From Pseudomonas sp. DY-1 (GTDB taxonomy: Bacteria; Pseudomonadota; Gammaproteobacteria; Pseudomonadales; Pseudomonadaceae), in assembly GCF_003626975.1 (NCBI RefSeq), contig NZ_CP032616.1, positions 4,440,001 to 4,504,000 of the forward strand: a stretch of 64,000 nucleotides of DNA, written 5' to 3'. A model generated the notes under the pieces. The model saw only the letters and a program-made list of their open reading frames with translations, was not told the origin of the DNA and made no database searches. This document shows positions 1 to 8,524 of the stretch, piece by piece (within the stretch, counting starts at the first letter, position 1; the number at the start of each line of letters is the position of its first letter). The position numbers were made by a program, and so were the translations under genes.

Positions 1-40
1 CGTCGTCGATGTCCGGGCGGATTTCCTGGGTACGCGTCAT
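1..40 (-). CDS. cyaA: Class I adenylate cyclase, N-terminal fragment (probable)
   Basis: Only the first 13 codons are inside the window; the gene runs off the left edge on the minus strand. They read MTRTQEIRPDIDD, which matches my memory of the start of the class I adenylate cyclase of Pseudomonas, and in Pseudomonas this gene does lie beside argH. CyaA makes cAMP, the ligand of Vfr. The match is from memory over 13 residues only, so the identification is provisional. A purine-rich stretch (GGGACATGAG) lies just upstream of the ATG. Confidence 0.5.
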   Translation of the reverse strand, partial: MTRTQEIRPDIDD

Positions 41-145
41 GCTCTGCTCATGTCCCGATGCTGGCGGCCTGGCCGGCAACCTTCGCTGCCGGCAGGCGTC
101 CGCATTGTATCGCCCGCAATGTTGCCGACTTGAGCGGCAACGACG

Positions 146-388
146 TCAGGCGTGCTGAGGCAGGAGAATGGTGCGCAGTGCCTGGACGTGTTCAGCGGCA
201 TCCAGGCCGAGGCTGGTCAGATAGCCGCCGTCGGGCTGGGTGATCAGGCCTTTCTCGTGAAGTCGCATGACTGCGGCCTGAGCTTTGGGGTTGGCGTTGT
301 TGTGGACTTTCAGTCCTTCCTGGGTGTTGTCCAGGTTGAACAGGGCCAGCAGTTCGAATTCCGCGATGAGCTCGGGGGTGAAGACCAT
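146..388 (-). CDS. TIGR02647 family small protein
   Basis: This 80-residue protein matches the Pseudomonas family TIGR02647, recognisable from the opening TPELIAE, the central TQEGLKVH and the block GLITQPDGGYLTSLGLDAAEH. The family is annotated as a putative DNA-binding protein and the predicted fold is a small helical, winged-helix-like domain; the molecular role is not established. An AGGAG ribosome binding site lies 6 bases before the ATG. It follows the 92-residue gene on the same strand after an 79-bp gap holding a small hairpin. No membrane segment or signal peptide is visible. Confidence 0.85.
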   Translation of the reverse strand: MVFTPELIAEFELLALFNLDNTQEGLKVHNNANPKAQAAVMRLHEKGLITQPDGGYLTSLGLDAAEHVQALRTILLPQHA

Positions 389-417
389 GGTCGCTCCTTG
401 TTCTTGTTGTACCGCAA

Positions 418-436
418 AGGCCGGCGATGTCCGGCC
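418..436 (-). terminator. Hairpin between two small minus-strand genes
   Basis: The sequence GGCCGG - 6-base loop - CCGGCC forms a 6-bp GC-only stem, followed on the minus strand by only three Ts. It sits between the 92-residue gene and the TIGR02647 gene. It could be a weak terminator or a processing hairpin; the short T run makes full termination doubtful. Confidence 0.3.
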
Positions 437-467
437 GGAATCTGGAGTCTGTGGAGTGTAGGTGAGG

Positions 468-746
468 TCAGGCCTGATCTTCGGGCAGGTCTGGCAGTGC
501 CCGCAAGGCCCTTTCGTACCAATCGGTGTCGAAAGGACGGTCGGCCGCGAGCATGGCGTCGATCTCGTAGGCCAGGACCAGGGCCATCAGCTGGAGGATT
601 TCCTCGCGCTCGTAACCCACCAAGGTCAGCTTGTTGAGGGTGGCGCGGGCGGCGGGCGGTTCGCCGGCCTCGATCTGGTTCTCGATGGCCTGGATCAGGG
701 TGGCCTCGGCGAAGGCCTCTTCACCGTCATCAATGTCGTCGGTCAT
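468..746 (-). CDS. Conserved hypothetical protein, 92 aa
   Basis: I do not recognise a named family. The protein is acidic (opening MTDDIDDGEEAF), soluble, predicted almost wholly helical, with no cysteine, no signal peptide and no membrane segment. Blocks such as AATLNKLTLVGYEREEILQL-like helices (around residues 36-58) and the tryptophan near residue 80 look like a conserved fold rather than random translation. An AGGA motif lies 8 bases before the ATG. It lies 58 bp downstream of argH on the same strand, so it may be read from the argH transcript. Confidence 0.7.
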   Translation of the reverse strand: MTDDIDDGEEAFAEATLIQAIENQIEAGEPPAARATLNKLTLVGYEREEILQLMALVLAYEIDAMLAADRPFDTDWYERALRALPDLPEDQA

Positions 747-767
747 GGCGATGTCCTGTCAGCGACA

Positions 768-796
768 GCCGGGCGGAACGGGAAGTGCCGCCCGGC
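768..796 (-). other. Hairpin downstream of argH
   Basis: A perfect 9-bp inverted repeat (GCCGGGCGG / CCGCCCGGC with an 11-base loop) lies directly after the argH stop codon on the minus strand. No T tract follows, so it is more likely an RNA-stabilising or attenuating hairpin than a complete intrinsic terminator. Confidence 0.4.
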
Positions 797-804
797 AGAG
801 TGGG

Positions 805-2199
805 TCAGCGGCTGGCCAGCAGATCCTTGCCGCGCTGCACGGCGGCACGCACCTGGTTCGGCGCGGTGCCACCGATGTGGTCACGGGCGTTGACCGAGCC
901 TTCCAGGGTCAGCACGGCGAAGACATCGTCGCCGATCTGGTCGCTGAACTTGCGCAGTTCGTCGAGGCTCATCTCGGCCAGGTCCTTGCCGCTGTCCACG
1001 CCGTACTTCACGGCGTGACCGACGATCTCGTGGCAGTCACGGAAGGGCAGCCCCTTGCGTACCAGGTAGTCGGCGAGGTCGGTGGCGGTGGAGAAGCCGC
1101 GGCGGGCTGCTTCGCGCATGATCTCGCGCTTGGGCTTGATGGCCGGGACCATGTCGGCGAAGGCACGCAGGCTGTCGCGCAGGGTGTCGGCGGCGTCGAA
1201 CAGCGGCTCCTTGTCTTCCTGGTTGTCCTTGTTGTAGGCCAGCGGTTGGCCTTTCATCAGGGTCAGCAGGCCGGTGAGGGCGCCGAACACTCGACCGGAC
1301 TTGCCGCGTACAAGCTCGGGCACGTCGGGGTTCTTCTTCTGCGGCATGATCGAGGAGCCGGTGCAGAAGCGGTCGGGCAGGTCGATGAACTGGAACTGGG
1401 CGCTGGTCCAGAGCACCAGTTCTTCGGAAAAGCGCGACAGGTGCATCATCGCCAGGGAGGCCGCGGCGCAGAATTCGATGGCGAAGTCACGGTCGGACAC
1501 GCCGTCCAGGGAGTTGCCGCCAACGGCATCGAAGCCGAGCAGCTGGCAGGTGATCTCGCGCTGGATCGGGTAGGTGGTGCCGGCCAGGGCGGCCGAGCCC
1601 AGCGGCATGCGGTTGACCCGCTTGCGGCAGTCCACCAGGCGCTCGTAGTCGCGGCTGAGCATTTCGAACCAGGCCAGCAGATGGTGGCCGAATGTCACGG
1701 GCTGGGCGGTTTGCAGGTGGGTGAAGCCGGGCATGATGGTGCCGGCTTCGGCTTCGGCCAGACCGAGCAGGCCCTGCTGCAGGCGGGTGACTTCGCCTAG
1801 GATGGTGTCGATCTCGTCGCGTAGCCACAGGCGGATGTCGGTGGCGACCTGGTCGTTGCGACTGCGGCCGGTGTGCAGTTTCTTGCCGGTGACACCGATG
1901 CGATCGGTCAGGCGCGCTTCGATGTTCATGTGCACGTCTTCCAGGTCCACGCGCCAGTCGAAACTGCCGGCTTCGATTTCGCCCTGGATCTGCTTCAGGC
2001 CGTCGATGATGGCATCGCGTTCCGCCTCGCTCAGCACGCCGACCTGTGCCAGCATCGTGGCATGGGCGATCGAGCCCATGATGTCGTGGCGATACAGGCG
2101 CTTGTCGAAGTCTACGGATGCGGTGAATCGGGCGACGAAGGCGTCTACGGGCTCGCTGAAGCGGCCACCCCAGGACTGGTTGGTCTTGTCGGTGCTCAT
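805..2199 (-). CDS. argH: Argininosuccinate lyase
   Basis: ArgH catalyses the last step of arginine synthesis, splitting argininosuccinate to arginine and fumarate in the cytoplasm. The 464-residue product has the usual family length. Visible family features are the N-terminal WGGRFSEP, the TGRSRNDQ block near residue 110, [10 protein letters not shown] near 155, and the signature [12 protein letters not shown] near 280 that carries the flexible catalytic loop. The frame is open 43 codons further upstream, but homologues begin at [12 protein letters not shown], so the start at 2199 is chosen. The gene is transcribed away from algZ across a 218-bp divergent region. Confidence 0.97.
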   Translation of the reverse strand: MSTDKTNQSWGGRFSEPVDAFVARFTASVDFDKRLYRHDIMGSIAHATMLAQVGVLSEAERDAIIDGLKQIQGEIEAGSFDWRVDLEDVHMNIEARLTDRIGVTGKKLHTGRSRNDQVATDIRLWLRDEIDTILGEVTRLQQGLLGLAEAEAGTIMPGFTHLQTAQPVTFGHHLLAWFEMLSRDYERLVDCRKRVNRMPLGSAALAGTTYPIQREITCQLLGFDAVGGNSLDGVSDRDFAIEFCAAASLAMMHLSRFSEELVLWTSAQFQFIDLPDRFCTGSSIMPQKKNPDVPELVRGKSGRVFGALTGLLTLMKGQPLAYNKDNQEDKEPLFDAADTLRDSLRAFADMVPAIKPKREIMREAARRGFSTATDLADYLVRKGLPFRDCHEIVGHAVKYGVDSGKDLAEMSLDELRKFSDQIGDDVFAVLTLEGSVNARDHIGGTAPNQVRAAVQRGKDLLASR

Positions 2200-2417
2200 G
2201 GGTTCACTCGGTGAGGAAGGTGAAAGAAAGCCGATGGGCCGGAAAATACCGTCGATAATAACAGTGTTGCCGGAAAAACCGGCGCGGCCTGTCCGGTCGG
2301 GGGCTGGGCAGTTTGCTGTGGTCTTCACGGACGTGCCGTGGGTTTGATGGTTCAGTACAGGCTTTTGCCCGGCGACTCAGCCCCGTCGCCTGCCGGGCTA
2401 TTGGGGATATGTCCGGG

Positions 2418-3500
2418 ATGCCGAAGCGCCTGAAAAAGAAAGCGCGTTCCAAAACTGCCAACGACGACTTTTTCCTGCCGGAGCTCTGCCTGCCCGAGGC
2501 TTTACTCGGCCTGGTGCTGCTGGCCGAACTGCTGGTGCTGGTGTTGGTGCTGGCCGAGCCCATGCTGCCCAGCTTCAACTGGGTGCGCCTCGCCCTGACG
2601 TCCCTCTTCGTGCAATGGATCGTCCTGCTTTCCGCGGCCCTGCTGTGTCAGTTGCGGCCTCTGCTCGCGCGTCTGCGGGCGGCGCTGGCCGGCGGCATAT
2701 GCTGCGCCCTGGTGGTAGGGCTGACGCTCGCCGGGACGACGGTGGCCGACTACTTCGACCTCGGTGGGCCGCTGCCTCGCAGTGGTGAGGTCAATCTTTA
2801 CCTGCGCCATGGGCTGATCAGCCTGATCATGTCGGCGCTGTTGCTGCGCTATTTCTACCTGCAGAGCCAGTGGCGCAAGCAGCAGCAGGCCGAGCTCAAG
2901 GCACGCATCGAGTCCCTGCAGGCACGCATCCGCCCGCACTTTCTGTTCAACAGCCTGAACAGCATCGCCAGCCTCGTGGTGATCGATCCGGACAAGGCCG
3001 AGCAGGCTGTGCTCGACCTTTCCGACTTGTTTCGTGCCAGCCTGGCCAAGCCTGGGACCCTGGTCGACTGGGGCGAGGAATTGGAGCTTGCGAAACGATA
3101 TCTATCGATCGAGCAATATCGTCTCGGAGAACGACTACAGTTGGATTGGCAGGTGGATGAAGTACCGGACGATCTGCCCATCCCCCAGTTGACGCTGCAG
3201 CCTTTGCTGGAGAACGCCCTGATCCATGGCATCCAGCCGCGCATCGAAGGGGGAGTGGTACGAATCGAAGCGGATTATCGCGACGGCATGTTCCGCCTCT
3301 GCGTGAGCAACCCTTACGAAGAGGTACAGGGGCAGTCGCCATCACGTGGCACCCAGCAGGCTCTACGCAATATCGACGCGCGCCTGACGGCACTTTTCGG
3401 GCCGCGGGCAAGTCTCAGCGTGGAGCGCCGTGACGGCCGCCACTTCACCTGTCTACGCTATCCTTGTGCGAGACTCACGCAGGAAGCCCGTGCGATATGA
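2418..3500 (+). CDS. algZ: Sensor histidine kinase AlgZ/FimS
   Basis: This is the atypical LytS/His_kinase-family partner of AlgR (alginate, type IV pili, virulence). The 360-residue protein has several N-terminal membrane helices (about residues 27-145), then the H-box RPHFLFNSLNSIAS with the candidate phospho-accepting His174. The region around QPLLENALIHG is an N-box-like ATP-binding motif. The classical G1 and F boxes are not obvious, as in the characterised protein. An in-frame ATG at 2409 is also possible; 2418 gives a length close to the known protein. The last 4 bases overlap algR, indicating translational coupling. Confidence 0.93.
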   Translation: MPKRLKKKARSKTANDDFFLPELCLPEALLGLVLLAELLVLVLVLAEPMLPSFNWVRLALTSLFVQWIVLLSAALLCQLRPLLARLRAALAGGICCALVVGLTLAGTTVADYFDLGGPLPRSGEVNLYLRHGLISLIMSALLLRYFYLQSQWRKQQQAELKARIESLQARIRPHFLFNSLNSIASLVVIDPDKAEQAVLDLSDLFRASLAKPGTLVDWGEELELAKRYLSIEQYRLGERLQLDWQVDEVPDDLPIPQLTLQPLLENALIHGIQPRIEGGVVRIEADYRDGMFRLCVSNPYEEVQGQSPSRGTQQALRNIDARLTALFGPRASLSVERRDGRHFTCLRYPCARLTQEARAI

Positions 3501-4243
3501 ATGTCCTGATCGTCGACGATGAACCCCTTGCCCGCGAGCGCCTCAGCCGCCTGGTAGGCGACCTCGAGGGATACCGTGTCCTGGAGCCTGCCGCCAGCAA
3601 TGGCGAGGAGGCGCTCACGCTGATCGACAGCCTCAAGCCGGATGTCGTTCTGCTCGACATTCGCATGCCTGGCCTGGATGGGCTGCAAGTGGCCGCCAAG
3701 CTCTGCGAGCGCGAGGCGCCACCGGCGGTGATCTTCTGCACGGCCCACGACGAATTCGCCCTCGAGGCCTTCCAGGTCAGTGCCGTTGGCTACCTGGTCA
3801 AGCCCGTGCGCTCGGAGTCGCTGGCCGAGGCGCTGAAGAAGGCTGAACGACCGAACCGTGTACAACTCGCTGCGCTGACCCGTCCTGCCGCGGTCAGCGG
3901 GAGCGGTCCCCGAAGTCACATCAGCGCGCGAACCAGGAAAGGAATCGAGCTGATCCCCCTGGACCAGGTGATCTTCTTCATCGCCGACCACAAGTACGTG
4001 ACGCTGCGCCACGAGCACGGCGAAGTGCTGCTGGACGAGCCGTTGAAGGCACTGGAAGACGAGTTCGGTGATCGTTTCGTGCGTATCCACCGCAATGCCC
4101 TGGTGGCGCGCGAACGGATCGAGCGATTGCAACGCACGCCGCTGGGGCACTTCCAGCTCTACCTCAAAGGCATGAACGGGGAGGCCCTGACGGTCAGCCG
4201 TCGCCACGTCGCGGGCGTGCGCAAGCTGATGAACAATCTTTAA
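3497..4243 (+). CDS. algR: LytTR response regulator AlgR
   Basis: AlgR is the response regulator that controls algD, algC, fimU and hemC in P. aeruginosa. The 248-residue product has a receiver domain (residues 1-120) with acidic pocket D7-D8, phospho-acceptor D54 (VLLDIRMPG) and K102-type lysine (LVKPVRSE), followed by a LytTR DNA-binding domain (about 140-245, with ADHKYVTLR and RIHRNALV). The start at the ATG inside the algZ stop gives exactly the expected length; an upstream in-frame start is not supported by homology. It is followed by 132 bp before hemC. Confidence 0.97.
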   Translation: MNVLIVDDEPLARERLSRLVGDLEGYRVLEPAASNGEEALTLIDSLKPDVVLLDIRMPGLDGLQVAAKLCEREAPPAVIFCTAHDEFALEAFQVSAVGYLVKPVRSESLAEALKKAERPNRVQLAALTRPAAVSGSGPRSHISARTRKGIELIPLDQVIFFIADHKYVTLRHEHGEVLLDEPLKALEDEFGDRFVRIHRNALVARERIERLQRTPLGHFQLYLKGMNGEALTVSRRHVAGVRKLMNNL

Positions 4244-4246
4244 CGG

Positions 4247-4255
4247 CCGGTCGTC
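4247..4255 (+). promoter_or_regulatory. Candidate AlgR box upstream of hemC
   Basis: CCGGTCGTC differs at one of nine positions from the AlgR consensus CCGTTCGTC. It lies 3 bases after the algR stop and about 120 bases before hemC. The match is visual and one 9-mer can occur by chance. Confidence 0.3.
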
Positions 4256-4375
4256 CCGCGAGCGCTCGTTCGCTACGTTTGTTCGACAGTCCGTGTCGTT
4301 CCGCGACAACCGCCCGCGCCCTCGCCGCACGCGGGCCTGTTATGATTCCGGGCATTACCGTTTCCGGAAATGATC

Positions 4376-5314
4376 ATGTCCCGCGAGATCCGTATTGCCA
4401 CCCGCAAGAGTGCCCTGGCCCTGTGGCAGGCCGAGTTCGTCAAAGCCCGTCTCGAAGAGGCCCACCCTGGCCTCAAGGTCAGCCTGGTGCCGATGGTCAG
4501 CAAGGGTGACAAGCTGCTCGACGCACCATTGGCGAAGATCGGTGGCAAGGGCCTGTTCGTGAAGGAGCTGGAAACGGCCATGCTGGAGAACGAGGCCGAC
4601 ATCGCCGTGCACTCCATGAAGGACGTGCCGATGGACTTCCCAGAAGGCCTGGGCCTGTATTGCATCTGCGAGCGCGAGGACCCGCGCGATGCCTTCGTCT
4701 CCAATCGTTTCGACAGCCTCGATGCCTTGCCTGCCGGCAGCGTGGTCGGTACCTCCAGCCTGCGCCGCCAGGCCCAGCTGCTGGCACGGCGGCCGGACCT
4801 GAAGATCCAATTCCTGCGCGGCAACGTGAACACCCGCCTGGCCAAGCTCGATGCCGGCGAGTACGACGCCATCATCCTCGCGGCCGCCGGCCTGATCCGT
4901 CTTGGCTTCGAGGATCGCATCCGCTCTTCCATCAGCGTCGAAGACAGCTTGCCTGCCGGTGGCCAGGGCGCCGTGGGCATCGAATGTCGCACGGCCGACA
5001 GCGAAATCCACGCCTTGCTGGCTCCCCTGCACCATCAGGACACGGCGCTGCGCGTGACCGCTGAGCGCGCCCTGAACAAGCACCTGAACGGCGGTTGCCA
5101 GGTGCCCATTGCCTGTTATGCGGTGCTTGAAGGCGACCAGCTTTGGCTCCGCGGACTGGTCGGTCAGCCCGATGGCGGGCAACTGCTTCGTGCCGAAGGC
5201 CGCGCCGCGTTCGCCGATGCCGAAGCCCTGGGCGTCAAGGTCGCCGAGGAACTGCTGGAGCTGGGCGCCGGGGACATCCTCAAGGCCGTATACGGCGAGG
5301 CCGGCCACCCGTGA
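4376..5314 (+). CDS. hemC: Porphobilinogen deaminase (hydroxymethylbilane synthase)
   Basis: HemC polymerises four porphobilinogens into hydroxymethylbilane. The 312-residue protein starts with the family block [16 protein letters not shown], has VHSMKDVPM near residue 80 and LRGNVNTRL near 147, and carries the cysteine that binds the dipyrromethane cofactor at about C241 in [12 protein letters not shown] motif 7 bases before the ATG at 4376 favours this start over the ATG at 4370. A TATGAT hexamer at 4341-4346 could be the -10 element. The stop overlaps the hemD start, so the two are coupled. Confidence 0.97.
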   Translation: MSREIRIATRKSALALWQAEFVKARLEEAHPGLKVSLVPMVSKGDKLLDAPLAKIGGKGLFVKELETAMLENEADIAVHSMKDVPMDFPEGLGLYCICEREDPRDAFVSNRFDSLDALPAGSVVGTSSLRRQAQLLARRPDLKIQFLRGNVNTRLAKLDAGEYDAIILAAAGLIRLGFEDRIRSSISVEDSLPAGGQGAVGIECRTADSEIHALLAPLHHQDTALRVTAERALNKHLNGGCQVPIACYAVLEGDQLWLRGLVGQPDGGQLLRAEGRAAFADAEALGVKVAEELLELGAGDILKAVYGEAGHP

Positions 5315-6081
5315 AGGGCTGGCGGTTGCTGCTGACGCGCCCCGTCGAGGAGTGCGAAGCACTGGCTGCGACCTTGGCCGAGCACCAGGTCTTCAGCAGC
5401 AGCTTGCCGCTGTTGGCCATTGAACCCCTTGAGGAGTCGCCCGAGCAGCGTGGCCTCATCCTCGAGCTCGACCGTTATTGCGCCGTGGTGGTGGTCAGTA
5501 AACCTGCAGCCCGGCTTGGCCTCGATCTGATCGACCGTTACTGGCCGCACTTCCCCGCCGACCAGCATTGGTTCAGCGTGGGCGCGGCCACCGGTGCCTT
5601 GCTCGAAGACCGTGGCTTACCGGCGAGCTGGCCTGCGGTAGGTGACGACAGCGAGGCGCTGCTGGAACTGCCGCAACTGGTTGATGCTCTTTCAGTGCGC
5701 GATCCCAGGGTGCTGATCATGCGCGGGGAGGGTGGCCGAGAATTCCTGGCCGACCGCTTGCGCGGCCAAGGCGTCGCGGTCGACTATCTGGAACTCTATC
5801 GGCGCTGCCTGCCGGTCTATCCGGTGGGCACCCTGGCGCACCGCGTCGAGTCGGAACGCCTGAACGGCCTGGTGGTCAGCAGTGGTCAGGGGCTGGAAAA
5901 CCTTCAGCACCTGGCTGGTGCCGCCTGGCCCGAACTGTCACGCCTTACCCTGTTCGTACCCAGCCCTCGAGTGGCCGGGCAGGCAGTCGAGGCGGGCGCG
6001 AAGAATGTTGTGGATTGCCGTGGTGCCAGTGCCGCGGCCTTGTTGGCGGCGCTCAGGCAGCATCCGGCGCCCGCCCACTGA
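5311..6081 (+). CDS. hemD: Uroporphyrinogen-III synthase
   Basis: HemD closes hydroxymethylbilane with D-ring inversion to uroporphyrinogen III. The start is a GTG overlapping the hemC stop (GTGA), giving [18 protein letters not shown] and a 256-residue protein, the usual length. The family is poorly conserved in sequence; recognisable points are the N-terminal [14 protein letters not shown] near residue 63, the [21 protein letters not shown] segment around 130-150 and the C-terminal SSGQGLENL region. Its position between hemC and hemX supports the call. The open frame extends far upstream inside hemC, but that part is out-of-frame noise. Confidence 0.94.
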   Translation: MKGWRLLLTRPVEECEALAATLAEHQVFSSSLPLLAIEPLEESPEQRGLILELDRYCAVVVVSKPAARLGLDLIDRYWPHFPADQHWFSVGAATGALLEDRGLPASWPAVGDDSEALLELPQLVDALSVRDPRVLIMRGEGGREFLADRLRGQGVAVDYLELYRRCLPVYPVGTLAHRVESERLNGLVVSSGQGLENLQHLAGAAWPELSRLTLFVPSPRVAGQAVEAGAKNVVDCRGASAAALLAALRQHPAPAH

Positions 6082-6097
6082 AGCGAAGGATGGATAC

Positions 6098-7231
6098 GTG
6101 AGCGAAGCAGAAGCCCCGAAACAAGAGCAGCACACTACAGCCGCCGACCCCGTCACTCCCGCCAGCGCCGCGCCTGCCTCTCGGGGCAATGGTCTGGCCC
6201 TGTTCGCCCTGTTGCTGGGCGCCGCCGGCATCGCCGTGGGCGCCTGGGGCCTCTGGCAGGTACGCGGCCTGGAAACCCGCGACCAGCAGCAACTCAGCAT
6301 GGTCGAGGATGCACGTGGCCAGACCCGCGCCTTGGCCCAGCGCGATCAGCAACTGACCCAGCGCCTGGAAGAACTGCCTAGCGCCGCTGAACTTGACGAG
6401 CGCCGTCGCCTGCTGGTGGACCTGCAAGGTGACCAGCAGCAGCTACGCCAGCGCCTGGAAACAATCCTCGGCGCCAGCCGCAAGGACTGGCGCCTGGCCG
6501 AGGCCGAGCATCTGTTGCGCCTTGCCAGCCTGCGTCTCTCGGCATTGCAGGATATCCACAGCGCTACCGCACTGGTTCAGGCCGCCGACGACATTCTCCG
6601 TGAGCAGGACGATCCCGGCGCCTACGCCGCTCGCGAAGAGCTGGCGAAGAGCCTGGTCGCTCTGCGCAGCACCGAGCAGCCTGACCGCACCGGCCTGTTC
6701 CTGCAGCTGGGCGCCCTACGTGAGCAGGCCGTCCAGCTCAACCCACTGGTGCCGGCCTTCGAAGACAAGGGCGGCGTACTCCTGGATATCGCCGCCGAAG
6801 GCGATGGTGGCAGCGCCTGGGCCGAGTGGCTGGAGAAACTCTCGCACTACTTCCGAATCCAGCTGGATGCGAGCCAGGACATCAAACCGTTGCTCGCCGG
6901 ACAGAACCTGTCGCAGGTCCGTCTTGCCCTTTCGCTCGCCCTCGAGCAGGCGCAATGGGGCGCGCTGCATGGTCAGACTCAGGTCTACCAGCAGTCGCTG
7001 GGCCAGGCGCGTGAAGTGCTTCGCGGTCACTTCAATGAAGAGAACCCGGACAGCCGCGCCCTGCTGGCGCGCCTCGATGAACTCTCCGGCCAGCCGGTGG
7101 AAGTCAAGGCGCCTGATCTCGCCCCTGCGCTGGGCGCCCTTCAGGCCTACCTGCAACGCACTCCGGGCGCGGCCGCTGGCGAATCCGAGAAGCCGGCTGC
7201 TGCCGAACCGGCCAAGGAGGCCGGCCAATGA
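6098..7231 (+). CDS. hemX: HemX membrane protein of the heme operon
   Basis: The 377-residue protein starts with GTG at 6098, 7 bases after an AAGGA ribosome binding site. It has an Ala/Pro/Thr-rich cytoplasmic N-terminus (about residues 1-33), one membrane helix (about 36-57), then a long Gln/Arg-rich coiled coil (about 70-150) and a helical periplasmic domain. This matches the family once labelled uroporphyrin-III C-methyltransferase, but no methyltransferase motif is present, so that enzymatic label should not be applied. Its exact role is unknown. The stop overlaps hemY by 4 bases. Confidence 0.92.
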   Translation: MSEAEAPKQEQHTTAADPVTPASAAPASRGNGLALFALLLGAAGIAVGAWGLWQVRGLETRDQQQLSMVEDARGQTRALAQRDQQLTQRLEELPSAAELDERRRLLVDLQGDQQQLRQRLETILGASRKDWRLAEAEHLLRLASLRLSALQDIHSATALVQAADDILREQDDPGAYAAREELAKSLVALRSTEQPDRTGLFLQLGALREQAVQLNPLVPAFEDKGGVLLDIAAEGDGGSAWAEWLEKLSHYFRIQLDASQDIKPLLAGQNLSQVRLALSLALEQAQWGALHGQTQVYQQSLGQAREVLRGHFNEENPDSRALLARLDELSGQPVEVKAPDLAPALGALQAYLQRTPGAAAGESEKPAAAEPAKEAGQ

Positions 7232-8478
7232 AGCGTCTGCTCAAGGTCCTGCTGATCCTCGCAGTGATCGGCGCGGCCGCCACCCTCATCGGCATGGCCG
7301 TGGCCCAACACAAGGGCTATGTGCTGGTGGCCTACAAGGGCTTCCGCTACGAGTCCACCCTCTGGGCCACCCTGGCGTTGCTGGCGGTGCTGTGGCTGTT
7401 GTTCGCCGGACTGCGCTACCTGCTGCGACTGGTGGTGATGTCCGGAGGTGTGGTCAATCCCTGGTCGCGGCGCAATGCCCGGCGCCGCGCGCGACTGGCG
7501 TCCGAACAAGGCCTGCTGGACCTTGCCGAAGGTCGTTGGGCGCGCGCGCTGCGCCATCTCAAGCGTGCCGCTGAAGGCGATCCGCAGCCGTTGATCTACT
7601 ACTTGGGTGCCGCCCGCGCAGCACAGAAGATCGGCCAGACCGAGGAAGCCGAGAAACTGCTGGAGCGGGCCCTGGAGCGTCAGCCCCAGGCCGAGCTGGC
7701 AATTGCCCTTGCCCATGCCGAGCTGCAACTGGATCGCGGCGACTCCGCAGCGGCGCTGGAAACCCTGAAGGCCGTGCAAGAGCGCCATCCGCGCCATCAC
7801 CAGGTATTGCGCCAGCTACTGCATCTGCACGAAGTGCGCGGGGACTGGGCCGCCCTGGTCGGCCTGCTGCCTGCGCTGCGCAAAGAGAAGGCATTGCCGG
7901 AAAGCCAGCTGGCCGAGCTTGAATTGCGTGTGTGGAGCGCCCGCCTGCACCAGGCCGGAGAAGAGGGGCTGAACGAGGGCGAGACCGCTCTCCAACCGCT
8001 GACCCGAGCCTGGCAGCAGCTGTCCTCCGCCCAGCGCAACGAGCCACGTCTGGTACTGGCCTTTGCCGAACAGCTGCGCCGTCTGGGGGCCGAGGAAGAA
8101 GCCGAGGAAGCGGTGCGGGGCGCCATCAAGCGCGGCTACGACGACAACCTGGTGCGCCTCTATGGTGTGTTGCGCGGCAGTGATCCGGCCCGTCAGTTGC
8201 AGGCTGCCGAGGGTTGGCTGAAAGAGCATCCCAGTGACGGCACCTTGCTGCTCACCTTGGGGCGCCTGTCCCTGCGCAATCGTCTCTGGGGCAAGGCTCG
8301 GGAGTATTTCGAGAGCAGCCTGACCTTCCGCCGTGATCCCGAAACCTGTGCCGAACTGGCTCGCCTGCTCGCCCAGTTGGGTGAAGTGGAGCGCAGCAAC
8401 CAGCTGTTCCAGGAGGGTCTCGGCCTGCTCGATCAGCGTCTGCCGGCCTTGCCCTTGCCAACGGAAAGGATCGCCTGA
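7228..8478 (+). CDS. hemY: HemY membrane TPR protein
   Basis: The 416-residue protein has two N-terminal membrane helices (about residues 5-24 and 44-66, flanking the motif YKGFRYES) and a long tail of tetratricopeptide-like helices (about 100-405), the HemY_N plus TPR architecture. It is not related to protoporphyrinogen oxidase of the same name in Bacillus. The job in porphyrin metabolism is unproven; it is assumed to act with HemX as a membrane scaffold. It is the last gene of the hemCDXY operon and is followed at once by a strong terminator. Confidence 0.93.
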   Translation: MKRLLKVLLILAVIGAAATLIGMAVAQHKGYVLVAYKGFRYESTLWATLALLAVLWLLFAGLRYLLRLVVMSGGVVNPWSRRNARRRARLASEQGLLDLAEGRWARALRHLKRAAEGDPQPLIYYLGAARAAQKIGQTEEAEKLLERALERQPQAELAIALAHAELQLDRGDSAAALETLKAVQERHPRHHQVLRQLLHLHEVRGDWAALVGLLPALRKEKALPESQLAELELRVWSARLHQAGEEGLNEGETALQPLTRAWQQLSSAQRNEPRLVLAFAEQLRRLGAEEEAEEAVRGAIKRGYDDNLVRLYGVLRGSDPARQLQAAEGWLKEHPSDGTLLLTLGRLSLRNRLWGKAREYFESSLTFRRDPETCAELARLLAQLGEVERSNQLFQEGLGLLDQRLPALPLPTERIA

Positions 8479-8483
8479 TAGCG

Positions 8484-8512
8484 AAAAGGCCCGGGACATC
8501 CCGGGCCTTTTT
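8484..8512 (+). terminator. Rho-independent terminator after hemY
   Basis: AAAAGGCCCGGG - ACAT - CCCGGGCCTTTTT gives a 12-bp stem followed by Ts, 6 bases after the hemY stop. As the stem also begins with four As, it can work in the opposite direction for the convergent dehydrogenase gene. Confidence 0.93.
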
Positions 8513-8524
8513 CACTGCGGCGCT

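Noticed and set aside
631..1800. A 389-codon open frame antisense to argH
   Set aside because: It lies wholly inside argH on the other strand. Its composition is typical of a high-GC shadow frame and it has no family match.
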